Assembly: GCF_029910655.1 (NCBI RefSeq)
Contig: NZ_CP123897.1
Coordinates: forward strand, 2,097,547-2,161,546
Source: Methylomonas sp. UP202
GTDB taxonomy: Bacteria; Pseudomonadota; Gammaproteobacteria; Methylococcales; Methylomonadaceae
Direction of reading: 5' to 3'
Length of the DNA: 64,000 nucleotides
Both the position numbers and the translations under genes were made by a program. Below are positions 1-9,044 of this stretch, piece after piece. A model generated the notes under the pieces. The model searched no databases. It was not told the DNA's origin and saw only the letters and a program-made list of their open reading frames with translations. Every line of letters begins with the position of its first letter. The stretch's first letter is position 1.

Positions 1-391
1 CTGGAAAGAAGAAAAACATCGGCGCGTCGTCATTGAATTGCGGCTTCCAATAGGCGTACCAAACCAATAAGCCGGCACTCGCGAAACCGTCGTGCCACAC
101 AATGGTCGGCAATTTTTTCAAGTAGCCGGCCAGTAGCGCGACCCCCATCAAGGTCAGACCGATCGCCAGCGCGACCGGAGTTTCCAATAAAGCCAAGTAA
201 GGATTGCCGTTCTGCACCAAGAAGGCCAGGCCAACGCAGCAAAAAATAAAGCCTATCATCGTAATGAACTCGTCCGGTGGCCCGGCGTTTTCTAGCCCGA
301 CCTGAAAAAATTTATGATCCACGCATTTCTGCGCGTGGCGGAAACTCAAAATATTCGTTGATCGGTTGAACAACTCCAGTTGATTATTCAA
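1..391 (-). CDS. small membrane protein, C-terminus cut by window edge
   Basis: An open minus-strand frame runs off the left edge of the window; about 130 residues are visible. It has two hydrophobic stretches: one beginning FITMIGFIFCCVGLAFLV and one around LALAIGLTLMGVALLAGYL-type sequence, with a Trp/Phe-rich tail (WYAYWKP, then MFFFF) at the edge. I do not recognise the family. The start is uncertain: the frame is open back to position 406 and has no ATG near its beginning, so TTG at 391, GTG at 322 or ATG at 259 are all possible. The frame reads as coding because of its regular hydrophobic segments and lack of stops. It is divergent from the MFS gene that follows. Confidence 0.5.
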   Translation of the reverse strand, partial: MNNQLELFNRSTNILSFRHAQKCVDHKFFQVGLENAGPPDEFITMIGFIFCCVGLAFLVQNGNPYLALLETPVALAIGLTLMGVALLAGYLKKLPTIVWHDGFASAGLLVWYAYWKPQFNDDAPMFFFFP

Positions 392-577
392 CGGGTCATG
401 GGTTAGTTAGCAAAGACCGGCCGATTGTGCCAACCGACGATTTAACGCTGATAGAATAAACCCTTTGACGATGGCGGCGCGAGCGAATTACCTTTTGTAT
501 CATCGCCTCGAGCTTTTTGGCGGGCAACTCAGGTGTTGCGGCCAATGAGGTAGGCCGTCGGATTTATCGGAGTGTTC

Positions 578-1963
578 ATGAGTTTTTTTGCGAAACAAAC
601 CATCGTTGCCCAACCGGGATTCAACCGTTGGCTGGTGCCGCCCGCCGCGCTTTCGGTACATTTGTGTATTGGCCAGGCCTACGCGTTCAGCGTGTTTAAC
701 GAGCCTTTGAGCCGTGCGGTCGGTATCGGCGCCGCGACACCGGAGGACTGGAAGCTGACGACGCTAGGTTGGATTTTCAGCTTGGCGATTGTGTTCTTAG
801 GGTTGTCTGCGGCGGTGGGTGGCAAATGGTTGGAGAAAGTCGGGCCGCGTTTAACCATGTTCGTCGCCGCGTGCTGTTTCGGTGGCGGTTTCTGGGTTGC
901 GGCCTTGGGTGTCCAATTGCACGAAATTGGCTTGCTGTATCTTGGCTACGGTGTGTTGGGGGGGATCGGTCTGGGCTTGGGTTACGTTTCACCGGTGTCG
1001 ACCCTGATCAAATGGTTTCCGGATCGACGCGGCATGGCGACCGGCATGGCAATCATGGGTTTCGGTGGCGGGGCCATGATAGGCGCGCCGTTGGCGGTTT
1101 GGTTGATGACGCATTTCAAGTCGGCGACTTCGGTGGGCGTGGCCGAGACGTTCATGACCATGGGGAGTTTGTATTTTCTGTCGATGACTATCGGCGCGTT
1201 GGCGATCCGAATTCCGCCGCCGGATTGGCGGCCGCCGGGTTGGACACCCCCGACGGTACGCCACAAAATGATTACCGACAAACACGTACATATCGACCAA
1301 GCGCTGAAAACACCGCAGTTCTATTTGTTGTGGCTGGTGCTGTGTCTGAACGTGACCGCCGGCATCGGCGTGCTCGGGCAAGCGTCGGTGATGATACAAG
1401 AGATGTTCAAGGGCCGGGTGGATGCGGCGGCGGCGGCCGGCTTCGTTGGTTTGCTCAGCTTGTTTAACATGGTCGGACGGTTTTTTTGGTCGTCGGCATC
1501 CGATTACCTCGGGCGCAAGCAGACCTATTTCGTGTTCTTTGCGATCGGCGCCTTGCTGTACGGGACGGTACCGACGTCGGGCGGCGCCGGTAATCTGCCG
1601 CTGTTCGTGGTGCTCTATGCCCTGATCATGAGCATGTATGGCGGCGGGTTCGCGACCATCCCCGCGTATCTGGCAGATATTTTCGGCACAATGTACGTCG
1701 GCGGCATACATGGCCGGTTGTTGACCGCTTGGTCCACCGCCGGTGTATTAGGGCCGGTGTTGGTAAATTATCTGCGCGAGTATCAAATCGGCCAAGGAGT
1801 GGCCAAAGGCGATGCTTATAACGTGACGATGTACATCATGGCGGGAATCTTGGTGTTGGGTTTTATCGCCAATCTGGCTATACGCCCGGTCCATGAAAAA
1901 CATCATATGAAACACGACGAATTCGACGAGCTGGATGGGGTGTATCCGGCCGACGATCATTGA
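578..1963 (+). CDS. MFS transporter, OxlT (oxalate/formate antiporter) subfamily
   Basis: About 461 residues with roughly twelve hydrophobic segments, typical of a major facilitator carrier in the inner membrane. The N-terminal signature (HLCIGQAYAFSVFNEPL) and the loop KWFPDRRGMATGMAIMGFG match the oxalate:formate antiporter-like branch as I know it; the true substrate cannot be read from sequence. The ATG at 578 has a GGAG motif (568-572) at good spacing, so I prefer it to the GTG six bases upstream. A His-rich acidic tail (HEKHHMKHDEFDELD) closes the protein. It is followed 19 bases later by a small single-span protein that probably works with it. Confidence 0.85.
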   Translation: MSFFAKQTIVAQPGFNRWLVPPAALSVHLCIGQAYAFSVFNEPLSRAVGIGAATPEDWKLTTLGWIFSLAIVFLGLSAAVGGKWLEKVGPRLTMFVAACCFGGGFWVAALGVQLHEIGLLYLGYGVLGGIGLGLGYVSPVSTLIKWFPDRRGMATGMAIMGFGGGAMIGAPLAVWLMTHFKSATSVGVAETFMTMGSLYFLSMTIGALAIRIPPPDWRPPGWTPPTVRHKMITDKHVHIDQALKTPQFYLLWLVLCLNVTAGIGVLGQASVMIQEMFKGRVDAAAAAGFVGLLSLFNMVGRFFWSSASDYLGRKQTYFVFFAIGALLYGTVPTSGGAGNLPLFVVLYALIMSMYGGGFATIPAYLADIFGTMYVGGIHGRLLTAWSTAGVLGPVLVNYLREYQIGQGVAKGDAYNVTMYIMAGILVLGFIANLAIRPVHEKHHMKHDEFDELDGVYPADDH

Positions 1964-1982
1964 GCAACCTGGAGCAGGCGTC

Positions 1983-2111
1983 ATGATAGAGAGCAAACAA
2001 CGCGGTATATCCCGCCTATTGATCGCAATCGTATTTTGGCTGTATGTGTTGATTCCATTGAGTTGGGGAGTGTGGTCAACCTTACAAAAAGCGCTGGCTT
2101 TGTTCGCTTAG
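1983..2111 (+). CDS. small MFS-associated membrane protein (MFS transporter small subunit type)
   Basis: A 42-residue protein read directly from the sequence: it starts MIESKQRGISRLLIAIVFWL, continues with YVLIPLSWGVWSTLQKALALFA and ends at TAG. It is one transmembrane helix preceded by a short basic N-terminus. Tiny proteins of this shape follow OxlT-type MFS genes in many proteobacteria and are annotated as MFS transporter small subunit. A GGAG-containing stretch (1970-1975, CTGGAGC) lies upstream of the ATG. The 19-base gap to the carrier gene argues for co-transcription. The role as a partner subunit is inferred from family and position. Confidence 0.72.
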   Translation: MIESKQRGISRLLIAIVFWLYVLIPLSWGVWSTLQKALALFA

Positions 2112-2224
2112 GGCCCGCAAGCTATCGCCTGGATTAGCGGCGATCAATGGGGGTTCGCCTGTGCGTGAGGTTGGTTGGCTCAAACGATTGCGTTTTCATG
2201 TCGGGCGATCGACTCCGTGATCGG

Positions 2225-3556
2225 CTAATTTTTGCCGATTTGGCCGCCGAGGTATTGATTGATTTGCTCGAGGTCCTGTTCGGCTAGGCTGCCGGCGGCT
2301 TCCTTTAGGCGAATGCCGTTGATCAAATAATCGTAACGGCTACGGGCGAAGTCGCTTTTGGCCTTGTAAAGATTGCGTTGCTCGGTCAGTACGTCGACCA
2401 TTGTCCGGGTGCCGACTTCGAAACCGGCTTCGGCGGCTTCCACGGCGACTTCCGCGGATTTACTGGTGGCTTCCAGTGCTTTGACCCGGCTGATGCTGGA
2501 GACCACGCCGCGAAAAGCATCCTTGACGTTGCGGTTGACGCTGCGTTTGACTTTGACCAGGTCCTCTTTCGCGGATTCGTATTCGTGCGCGGCTTGGCGG
2601 GTGCGAGAAACCGTGCCGCCGCCTTCGAATAGGGGGAGGTTGAGTTGCAGGCCGAAGCTTTCGGTGTTACCCAAGGTGCCGTATAGACTGCCGCTGCTAT
2701 CCTGTTCGGAGTACTGAGCGACAATGTCTATTGTCGGTAAATGTTTGGATTGCTGCAGATCGACGTTTTTCCGAATGTATTCGGCTTGGTTTATCTGGGC
2801 GACGATAGAAAAGTTGCTGTTCTCGGCGGCATTGGCCCAACTAGCCATGTCTTCCGGTGTCGGGGGGCTGAGCGGTAATTGCGGGGCGAGCGTTGTCAAA
2901 TCGGCGGCGTTTTCGCCGATGATTTCGCGTAATGCTTCCTTGGTGTTGTCCAGCTGATTTTGCGCCTCGATCTCGCTGGCCGACGCCCTGTCGTAACCGG
3001 CTTGAGCTTCATAAACGTCGGTGATGGCGATGATGCCAACCTCGAAACGCTGTTTGGCTTGCTCCAGTTGTTTTTCAATGGCTTTTTTCTCGGCAGTGCT
3101 ATATTCGAGATTGTCTTGGGCGGCTAGTATGTTGAAATAGGCTTCCGCCGTGCGGCGCATCAGAGCTTGCTGTTTGGCCTGAAATTGTGCCTCCGCCTGG
3201 GCGATACGGTTATCGGCTTGGTCGAGTTGTATCCAGTGGTCCCAGTGGAACACGGGTTGGCGCAAATTGAAAGTCAGTCTGCTGTCCAGATAATGCTGTA
3301 GCGGCGTATTCGGTAAAAAGCTTTCGATTTCCAGGCGCGTGCGATTGCTGCCGGCGGTGAACGAGACATTCGGCAGCATTTGGGCGATACTTTGAGACTT
3401 TAGTTCCGCTGTCGTTAGCTTGTTGATATCCGAACTTCTGAATTCCGGGTCGTTTTGTAGCGCCAAGCGATAGGTTTCGAGCAAATCCTGCCCGTAGGCC
3501 GAATTTGTCGCCACGAAAGCCATCAACAGGGTACTCAACGGTTTTATCATTGCCAT
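2225..3556 (-). CDS. tolC: TolC-family outer membrane protein
   Basis: 443 residues with a signal peptide (residues 1-22, cut after AYG) and two outer-membrane efflux (OEP) repeats at roughly 25-210 and 235-430, each mostly helical with heptad character. The start of the mature protein (DLLETYRLALQNDPEF) and the C-terminal RSRYDYLINGIRLKEAAGSL are typical of TolC, the outer membrane channel for type I secretion and RND or MFS efflux. Length fits E. coli TolC after processing. No inner membrane partner is adjacent. The gene is divergent from galU. The start ATG is preceded by GCGAG; a second ATG two codons on is an alternative. Confidence 0.85.
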   Translation of the reverse strand: MAMIKPLSTLLMAFVATNSAYGQDLLETYRLALQNDPEFRSSDINKLTTAELKSQSIAQMLPNVSFTAGSNRTRLEIESFLPNTPLQHYLDSRLTFNLRQPVFHWDHWIQLDQADNRIAQAEAQFQAKQQALMRRTAEAYFNILAAQDNLEYSTAEKKAIEKQLEQAKQRFEVGIIAITDVYEAQAGYDRASASEIEAQNQLDNTKEALREIIGENAADLTTLAPQLPLSPPTPEDMASWANAAENSNFSIVAQINQAEYIRKNVDLQQSKHLPTIDIVAQYSEQDSSGSLYGTLGNTESFGLQLNLPLFEGGGTVSRTRQAAHEYESAKEDLVKVKRSVNRNVKDAFRGVVSSISRVKALEATSKSAEVAVEAAEAGFEVGTRTMVDVLTEQRNLYKAKSDFARSRYDYLINGIRLKEAAGSLAEQDLEQINQYLGGQIGKN

Positions 3557-3619
3557 ATCTCGCGGAAAGGGTAAAAATACTCGGGTATTATCGCTTAAAA
3601 GAACACTAAATGTTTAAGT

Positions 3620-3648
3620 TTGCCATAAGGTTAGGCAAACAATATAGA
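3620..3648 (+). promoter_or_regulatory. predicted sigma-70 promoter of galU
   Basis: TTGCCA (3620-3625), a 17-base spacer, and TATAGA (3643-3648) lie about 38 bases before the galU ATG. Spacing is ideal and both boxes match consensus at most positions. Prediction from sequence only. Confidence 0.5.
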
Positions 3649-3685
3649 AACGTCAAAAACAATTCTTTAATTCATCAGAGTCTAT

Positions 3686-4567
3686 ATGAGCCAAAAAATC
3701 AGCAAAGCCGTCTTTCCGGTCGCCGGATTGGGAACTCGTTCGTTGCCCGCGACTAAGGCGGTTGCCAAGGAAATGCTGCCTATCGTCGATAAACCGTTGA
3801 TTCAATACGGCGTCGAAGAAGCGATTGCAGCCGGTATCGATACGATGGTGTTTGTGATCGGTCGCAATAAGGAATCCATCGCCAACCATTTCGATAAATC
3901 CTACGAATTGGAAAAAGAATTGGAAAAGAGCGGTAAAACCGAATTGCTGAACATGTTGCGCGGATTGCTGCCGTCGCATGTATCTTGCGTTTTCGTTCGT
4001 CAAGCCGAGGCTTTAGGTCTGGGACACGCGGTGCATTGCGCCAAACCGGTGGTCGGCAACGAACCGTTCGCGGTGATCTTGCCGGACGATCTGATCGAAG
4101 ACGGTGAGCGGGGTTGTATGAAACAGATGGTCGAGTTGTTCGAGCGCGAGCAGAGCAGCGTACTCGGTGTGGAGCGGGTCGATCCCAAGGAAACTCATAA
4201 ATACGGCATCGTCGAGCATAGCGAAACCGCGCCGCGCGTTGGTCGTTTGAGTTCCATCGTCGAGAAACCGAAACCTGAAGTGGCGCCGTCGAATATCGCG
4301 GTCGTCGGGCGGTATATTTTGACGCCAGCCATCTTCGACAAAATTGAAAATACCGGTCGCGGAGCCGGTGGCGAAATCCAATTGACCGACGCCATTGCAT
4401 CGCTAATGAAGGACGAGCAAGTATTGTCTTACGAGTTCGAAGGAAACCGTTACGACTGCGGGTCTAAGTTCGGTTTTCTATTGGCGAATGTCGAATACGG
4501 TTTGCTGCATAAGGAAATCAATCGCGAATTTTCCGAGTATTTGCGCGACCGCGTCTCAAAGATCTAG
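3686..4567 (+). CDS. galU: UTP--glucose-1-phosphate uridylyltransferase
   Basis: 293 residues, matching the usual bacterial GalU length. The nucleotide-binding motif GLGTRSLPATKAVAKEMLPI sits at the N-terminus, followed by DKPLIQYGVEEA, the metal/UTP region FVRQAEALGLGHAV, and VEKP near the middle. The enzyme makes UDP-glucose from UTP and glucose-1-phosphate in the cytoplasm; UDP-glucose feeds polysaccharide synthesis, which fits the glycosyltransferase genes downstream. It stands alone between a divergent tolC and a convergent TPR gene. Confidence 0.95.
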   Translation: MSQKISKAVFPVAGLGTRSLPATKAVAKEMLPIVDKPLIQYGVEEAIAAGIDTMVFVIGRNKESIANHFDKSYELEKELEKSGKTELLNMLRGLLPSHVSCVFVRQAEALGLGHAVHCAKPVVGNEPFAVILPDDLIEDGERGCMKQMVELFEREQSSVLGVERVDPKETHKYGIVEHSETAPRVGRLSSIVEKPKPEVAPSNIAVVGRYILTPAIFDKIENTGRGAGGEIQLTDAIASLMKDEQVLSYEFEGNRYDCGSKFGFLLANVEYGLLHKEINREFSEYLRDRVSKI

Positions 4568-4581
4568 TCTTGACTTAACAA

Positions 4582-4608
4582 TGGTCGGCGCCGCCTTGGT
4601 GCCGACCA
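4582..4608 (+). terminator. hairpin after galU, possible terminator
   Basis: An 11-bp stem (one G-T wobble) with a 5-base loop lies 15 bases after the galU stop. The following sequence is AT-rich rather than a clean T run, so termination efficiency is uncertain. It also lies downstream of the convergent TPR gene. Confidence 0.45.
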
Positions 4609-4642
4609 GTGATAATTAATTTGGCGCAAAAACCACGCAACC

Positions 4643-5224
4643 CTATTTATTATTTTTTTTCAACTTGCTCATACGCCGCAACAGCATTTTGGAATCCGGT
4701 TTTTGTTCTAACCCATTCCGTAATATTTCGACCGCCTCGTCAGTCCGTCCCGATCTTGCCGCCAAGTCACTGAGGGCCGCATAGGCTAGGGCAAGTTTCG
4801 GGTTCAGCTTGATTGCACTTTGGTACTCTTGGATCGCTTCTTTGATCTGACCACTCTCTTCGTAAACTTGTCCTTTCTCGTAATGAATCCTCGGGCGCCA
4901 AGCAAAGTTTTTAGATGAGTGCTCTTCCACGTACATAAAGCCACCGATAGAGTTCTTATAAAGTTGCCTCTTCTCCATGGGGTCGCGCTCTACGCGTGCC
5001 AACATTGCCGAAAACAAGCCTTCACAATAGTGATGTATGTGCATTATGTCCGGGCCTATACGCTTCGCCCAGAGTTGGTACTCTGCGGTGTCTTTTCCTT
5101 TTAGTCTCACCCAGCAAAACCTGGGTAATCTGGCGAAGTCGTAATCTGTCGTTGGCCAAGCGCTTTGCGCTTGCGGGCAGATTCCGAATAGCGCAATTAT
5201 CAACAATAAGCTTCTTAACAGCAT
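4643..5224 (-). CDS. secreted TPR protein
   Basis: 193 residues with a signal peptide (about 1-21, cut after QSA) and tetratricopeptide repeats in the second half: the segments around IHYEKGQVYEESGQIKEAI, YQSAIKLNPKLALAYAALSD and ARSGRTDEAVEILRNGL show the W/LG-Y-A-F-A-P pattern. The N-terminal part has Cys and a His pair (MHIHHYCEG) but no known domain that I recognise. It follows the glycosyltransferase operon on the same strand after about 110 bases and may be its last gene. TPR proteins often accompany exosortase/polysaccharide loci, so a scaffolding role there is plausible but inferred. Confidence 0.65.
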   Translation of the reverse strand: MLLRSLLLIIALFGICPQAQSAWPTTDYDFARLPRFCWVRLKGKDTAEYQLWAKRIGPDIMHIHHYCEGLFSAMLARVERDPMEKRQLYKNSIGGFMYVEEHSSKNFAWRPRIHYEKGQVYEESGQIKEAIQEYQSAIKLNPKLALAYAALSDLAARSGRTDEAVEILRNGLEQKPDSKMLLRRMSKLKKNNK

Positions 5225-5333
5225 GATCGATTGACCTCACATTGTTGTAATACCCCATTAGACAGTTTTTGGAGCATTTTTTGAAATTGATTGTTTAGAG
5301 GAATACAAATCGCCAACCTGATTTTCTTGGAGC

Positions 5334-6572
5334 TCAGCGTTGCTTCCTGGGTGCCAACAAGCGACGATAAACCGTTTCGACCTGAGTAACATGGCTGCGT
5401 ATCGAAAATCGCTGCAATGCGGATGTACGAGCTTGCTCGCCTAAACGGATGCCCAGTTGGCGGTCTGAGTAAACTCGATAAATCTGCTCGGCCAAACTCT
5501 CGGCATCGCCGGGCCTAAACAACAAGCCGGTTTTTTCGTGCTCTATCATTTCAGCGGCGCCGCCATGCGCCGGACCGATCAATGGTCGCCCCATCGCCAA
5601 AGCTTCTATAACCACGGTGCCTAGGGGTTCTGGACTAGTGGACGCCGAGACGATGACGTCCAAACCGTTATAAACCGTTTCCATTTTATTGATATGGCCG
5701 GTAAACGACACGGTCGCGTTCAAGCCTTCGTCCGCGACTCTGCTCACCAGATCAGCCTCGTAACCTTTACAGTCGTCCGGCGTGCCGCCGACGATGAGCA
5801 TTTTCAAATTTGGGATTCGACTTTGCAAGCGTTTTGCCGCATCCAAAAACAGGTGTTGTCCTTTCCATGGTATCAGCAAGCCGATCAAGCCCACGACAAA
5901 TTGGTCGCTTTGAATGCCGTATTGATGGCGGAAGATAGCACCATCGGCATGCGTATCCAGCTGATCCAGCGCAATGCCGTCGTATATCACGCTGATTTTT
6001 TCGGCCGGTATCTTAAGTTTATCGCGCATACTAGCGGCTACCCAATGCGATACCGACACAAAATGGTCCGGCAGCGAATATGCCCAACGCATCGATCTTG
6101 AACCTTGCTGATCGCCGCGCACGTGGCAAACCGCCGGAATGTTTAACGCTTTGGCCACCAGTAACGCGGCGCGGTTGCAGAGCGGTTCGTTATTGGCGTG
6201 TATCAAGTCGGCCTTGAAACGCCAGGCTTGCGAAAGCAAAGCCAGAAAGAACGGCAAAAAATTGGCTATGTCGTCGGCTCTCGCGAGTAGTTGGTTGCAT
6301 AACACTCGCAATACCGGATGGTTTTGGATCGCTTCGATATCGGAGATTCTTTGCCGCCAACCGACGATGTCGAACCGGCGGTCCTGAATATGTCGCCATA
6401 GGGTTTCGTCGGCTATTTCCCGATATGACGGCCCGTCTCTACCCGTGACTACCATCGCCGAGAATTCAGTTGTGTCGAGGTTTCTAACCAAATGGCGGAG
6501 GCAAATGATGGCCCCACCGTAGCCGATACCGTTTTCGACAAAGACGATGCGTTTAGGAACTGGTGCGGACAT
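5334..6572 (-). CDS. glycosyltransferase family 4 (GT-B fold)
   Basis: 412 residues. The N-terminal donor-fold half includes FVENGIGYGGAIICLRHLV and the HANNEPL segment; the C-terminal nucleotide-sugar domain has LLIPWKGQHLFLDAAKRL, LKMLIVGG, and the retaining GT motif EPLGTVVIEALAMGRPLIG followed by GGAAEMIEHEKTGLLF. It would transfer a sugar during assembly of the surface polysaccharide, on the cytoplasmic membrane face; donor and acceptor are unknown. It lies 27 bases downstream of the family 2 enzyme on the same strand, so the two are probably in one operon. Confidence 0.85.
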   Translation of the reverse strand: MSAPVPKRIVFVENGIGYGGAIICLRHLVRNLDTTEFSAMVVTGRDGPSYREIADETLWRHIQDRRFDIVGWRQRISDIEAIQNHPVLRVLCNQLLARADDIANFLPFFLALLSQAWRFKADLIHANNEPLCNRAALLVAKALNIPAVCHVRGDQQGSRSMRWAYSLPDHFVSVSHWVAASMRDKLKIPAEKISVIYDGIALDQLDTHADGAIFRHQYGIQSDQFVVGLIGLLIPWKGQHLFLDAAKRLQSRIPNLKMLIVGGTPDDCKGYEADLVSRVADEGLNATVSFTGHINKMETVYNGLDVIVSASTSPEPLGTVVIEALAMGRPLIGPAHGGAAEMIEHEKTGLLFRPGDAESLAEQIYRVYSDRQLGIRLGEQARTSALQRFSIRSHVTQVETVYRRLLAPRKQR

Positions 6573-6599
6573 TGGAATAGGGGCGATGGGTTAAATGAA

Positions 6600-7553
6600 T
6601 TAGTGGCCGATCAACCGCTGTTTAACGGCACGTACCGCTGCTATGGCACCCGGCGTTAGCTGGCTGGCGATCAGATAAAGTAAGGCCGGAGCATTTGCTT
6701 TGCGCGTTAAACTACTCCGGAAGGCGGAGCGAGCGTCAGTTCGAGCGCCGTTGTTGAAGTACCAATACCCCAATGTCCAAAACGCCCGAGAGACTAAATC
6801 ATCCGGGGATACACCTTGAGCGCGCAGCTCCGGGCCAATTTGCTGTGCCAACGAGTCCATCACCCGAGTCAGATCAACCAGCATGCGTTCGCTGGCTTGA
6901 GTGGCGTTATTGCCATGCTGGCGGCGCAGCATTAAAGTGTCCGGCAGGCAACTGATCGGATGTTTTGCAGCGATTTTGGCCCAAAGCTCCAGGTCTTCGC
7001 CGAAGCGTATCGTCGGGTTAAACAGGCCGGCTTCGTAAAGCGCGGCTTTACTGACCAATACGGTACCGGTCGGAATAAAGTTTTTCGCGACCAAGGCCGC
7101 CAACGCGTTAGGCACTGGAGCGCCGGCCAATTGCGAAAATTTTTCGGAAAGCCCGTGTTTGTCCAGCACCGAAGCAGTGAGTAATCGATTGTCGGTGTCG
7201 ATTTCCGCCATGTCGCCGGCGATTAGGCGTAGCGCTGGATGGGTCTGTAGCGCCTGTAATTGTTTGGCGATTTTATCGGGTGTCCACTGATCGTCCGCGT
7301 CTAAAAACGCGATCCAATCGCCGTTGGCCAGTGAAATGCCTTGGTTGCGCGCGGCGGAGGGGCCTTGGTTGTCTTGACGGTGATAGACAATATCGCTGCC
7401 TAGATCGGCGATAACCTTTTCGGTATTGTCAACCGAGCCGTCGTCCACCACTATGATTTCGTCGACCTGATGGCTCTGGTTGCGTACACTGGCGATGGCG
7501 GCTCGAAGAAATGCGGCGTTATTATAAGCGGGAATGACCGCGCTAATTTTCAT
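6600..7553 (-). CDS. glycosyltransferase family 2 (GT-A fold)
   Basis: 317 residues from the ATG at 7553, which begins KISAVIPAYNNAAFLRAAI. The longer reading from 7640 overlaps the upstream gene by 70 bases, so I reject it. GT-A hallmarks are present: VVDDGSVDNTEKV, the metal-binding DADD in WIAFLDADDQW, and the acceptor-side FGEDLELWAKIA. C-terminal helices near residues 270-317 are moderately hydrophobic. It would add a sugar to a lipid-linked or polymer acceptor. It starts 14 bases after the deacetylase-like gene, consistent with one operon. Confidence 0.85.
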   Translation of the reverse strand: MKISAVIPAYNNAAFLRAAIASVRNQSHQVDEIIVVDDGSVDNTEKVIADLGSDIVYHRQDNQGPSAARNQGISLANGDWIAFLDADDQWTPDKIAKQLQALQTHPALRLIAGDMAEIDTDNRLLTASVLDKHGLSEKFSQLAGAPVPNALAALVAKNFIPTGTVLVSKAALYEAGLFNPTIRFGEDLELWAKIAAKHPISCLPDTLMLRRQHGNNATQASERMLVDLTRVMDSLAQQIGPELRAQGVSPDDLVSRAFWTLGYWYFNNGARTDARSAFRSSLTRKANAPALLYLIASQLTPGAIAAVRAVKQRLIGH

Positions 7554-7567
7554 CGAATTAAACGGTG

Positions 7568-8827
7568 TCAACTGTCGCGGGTGCTGGTTGCGCACACGAA
7601 CCAAGCCGGGAAGATTAAACCGCTTAGATAGGCGATCCACGCCAGCTTCGGGTGTCGGTAATACAATCGGTACAGAAACGCACCAACCTTACGATATTGA
7701 CTTGCTTGACTCAAACCTTGCCAAGTTTCCCCGTTAAACCGATTGGTGATTTCATTTCGGTTGCCGTTTAGCCATTCCGCCAATTCCGGCGAAGCCAGAA
7801 ACCGGACATGGGGTAGCGTCGTGCAAATTCGACTTAACAGCCGCTGCAATCCGGCGATCGAGTCTCGGCACTGTGTATCGCTACGGGTGAAATTGTATTT
7901 GTGCGTGGAAATGGTCAGCGGTAAGGCCTGGCGGTGCGCGGCTAAGGCTTCGGCGTAGGCGCTGTCGGGCGTATGTTTACCGTCGGTGGGTTCGAACATG
8001 ACGTTTCGAACCAAATAGACTTGGTCGTATCGGTTGCGCTCGCCGCAGCGGATCAGGGTAGGGTCGGCAAAATATTTGCCGTTTCCATCGCGCCCGAGGC
8101 AACGATAACCGGCGGTTTGGATCGCCGTAATTCGCTGCTCGCGCCAACACGCTTCGATGGCGTCGCCCCAAAGATAACACGGTGCAACCGTGGTCAGCGT
8201 CGGTTGCCCGAACATTTCGATAAACAAACGGCCGGCTGTTTCGACGATGTCGCGCGCTTTATTTTCGGCTATCGGTGTCGTCGGCAACTGGCTGCCGTCG
8301 ACATAGTGGCCTTGTAGCGGTGAATCCAGCGATTCCCAATCCCACCAGTCGGCATGGGCTCGAGCGTCGTTTAGGCGCGAGTCGCCATCGCCTAGCAGTT
8401 TGGCGAAAGCTTCACCGTTAAGATGTTCAAGGCCGTGTAGTTGCGGAACGAATGTACCTTGCGTCACGCCCGATCGCATCGCTTCAAAAATTTCCGGAAA
8501 GTCGGTATCCAGGCGTTTTCGGAAGTATCGGTTGTCGGCATCGTCTTGGATTTTGGCGACGTCGGGCACGGCTAACACCACGTCGGCGGTTAACACCGCA
8601 CAACGCCCCCGAGAATCGCGCGTCGTGGCCAAGGAGCCCAGCAGATTTCTGAGTCTTTCAGCCTGATAATCTCCGCCAGGCCCCCAGTCGTCGCTTTCAA
8701 TCAATACCGGCGTTTCGGCGAAGTAAGGTTCTCGCCAAGTGGCGATGAACAATGGCTTTTTCCAGAACCAAAGCACGGTCAACGCGGTTAACCATAGGCA
8801 TAAAAAAAACAAAATCACGATTAACAT
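7568..8827 (-). CDS. membrane-anchored polysaccharide deacetylase-like protein
   Basis: 419 residues. An N-terminal transmembrane segment (residues 1-22, MLIVILFFLCLWLTALTVLW) anchors a large domain, and a second hydrophobic stretch lies near the C-terminus (AWIAYLSGLIFPAWFV). The domain begins with VLIESDDWGPGG, resembling the Asp-Asp metal motif of NodB-type carbohydrate esterases, and later has LTISTHKYNF and FVPQLHGLEHLNG, which could supply the His ligands. I read it as a divergent carbohydrate esterase family 4 relative; the activity is inferred. It is the first gene of the minus-strand polysaccharide operon and is divergent from the exosortase gene. Confidence 0.55.
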   Translation of the reverse strand: MLIVILFFLCLWLTALTVLWFWKKPLFIATWREPYFAETPVLIESDDWGPGGDYQAERLRNLLGSLATTRDSRGRCAVLTADVVLAVPDVAKIQDDADNRYFRKRLDTDFPEIFEAMRSGVTQGTFVPQLHGLEHLNGEAFAKLLGDGDSRLNDARAHADWWDWESLDSPLQGHYVDGSQLPTTPIAENKARDIVETAGRLFIEMFGQPTLTTVAPCYLWGDAIEACWREQRITAIQTAGYRCLGRDGNGKYFADPTLIRCGERNRYDQVYLVRNVMFEPTDGKHTPDSAYAEALAAHRQALPLTISTHKYNFTRSDTQCRDSIAGLQRLLSRICTTLPHVRFLASPELAEWLNGNRNEITNRFNGETWQGLSQASQYRKVGAFLYRLYYRHPKLAWIAYLSGLIFPAWFVCATSTRDS

Positions 8828-8959
8828 TGTTCGATAATACTCAGTTGAACGGATCTGGCGGGGTGGCGGATATACATCGTAGCAGAGAATCCGCTGGGAT
8901 AAGCAAGCGACAGTTCGACACCGTGAATTTTATCGCGACGCGGTATCGAATCGATAATC

Positions 8960-8984
8960 GCATGTCACATGCCTGTTCTAAAAT
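8960..8984 (+). promoter_or_regulatory. 13-bp palindrome beside a possible -10 box, exosortase leader
   Basis: GCATGT-C-ACATGC (8960-8972) is a perfect inverted repeat, followed six bases later by TAAAAT (8979-8984), a possible -10 box for the exosortase gene. No good -35 is visible at standard spacing, which would suit an activator-dependent promoter. Low-confidence reading. Confidence 0.3.
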
Positions 8985-9044
8985 GTATCCAGGTCCAGTC
9001 GCGAGGCTTGCTGAGCTGTCATAAAACCAAAGTTGAGGAAGCGA

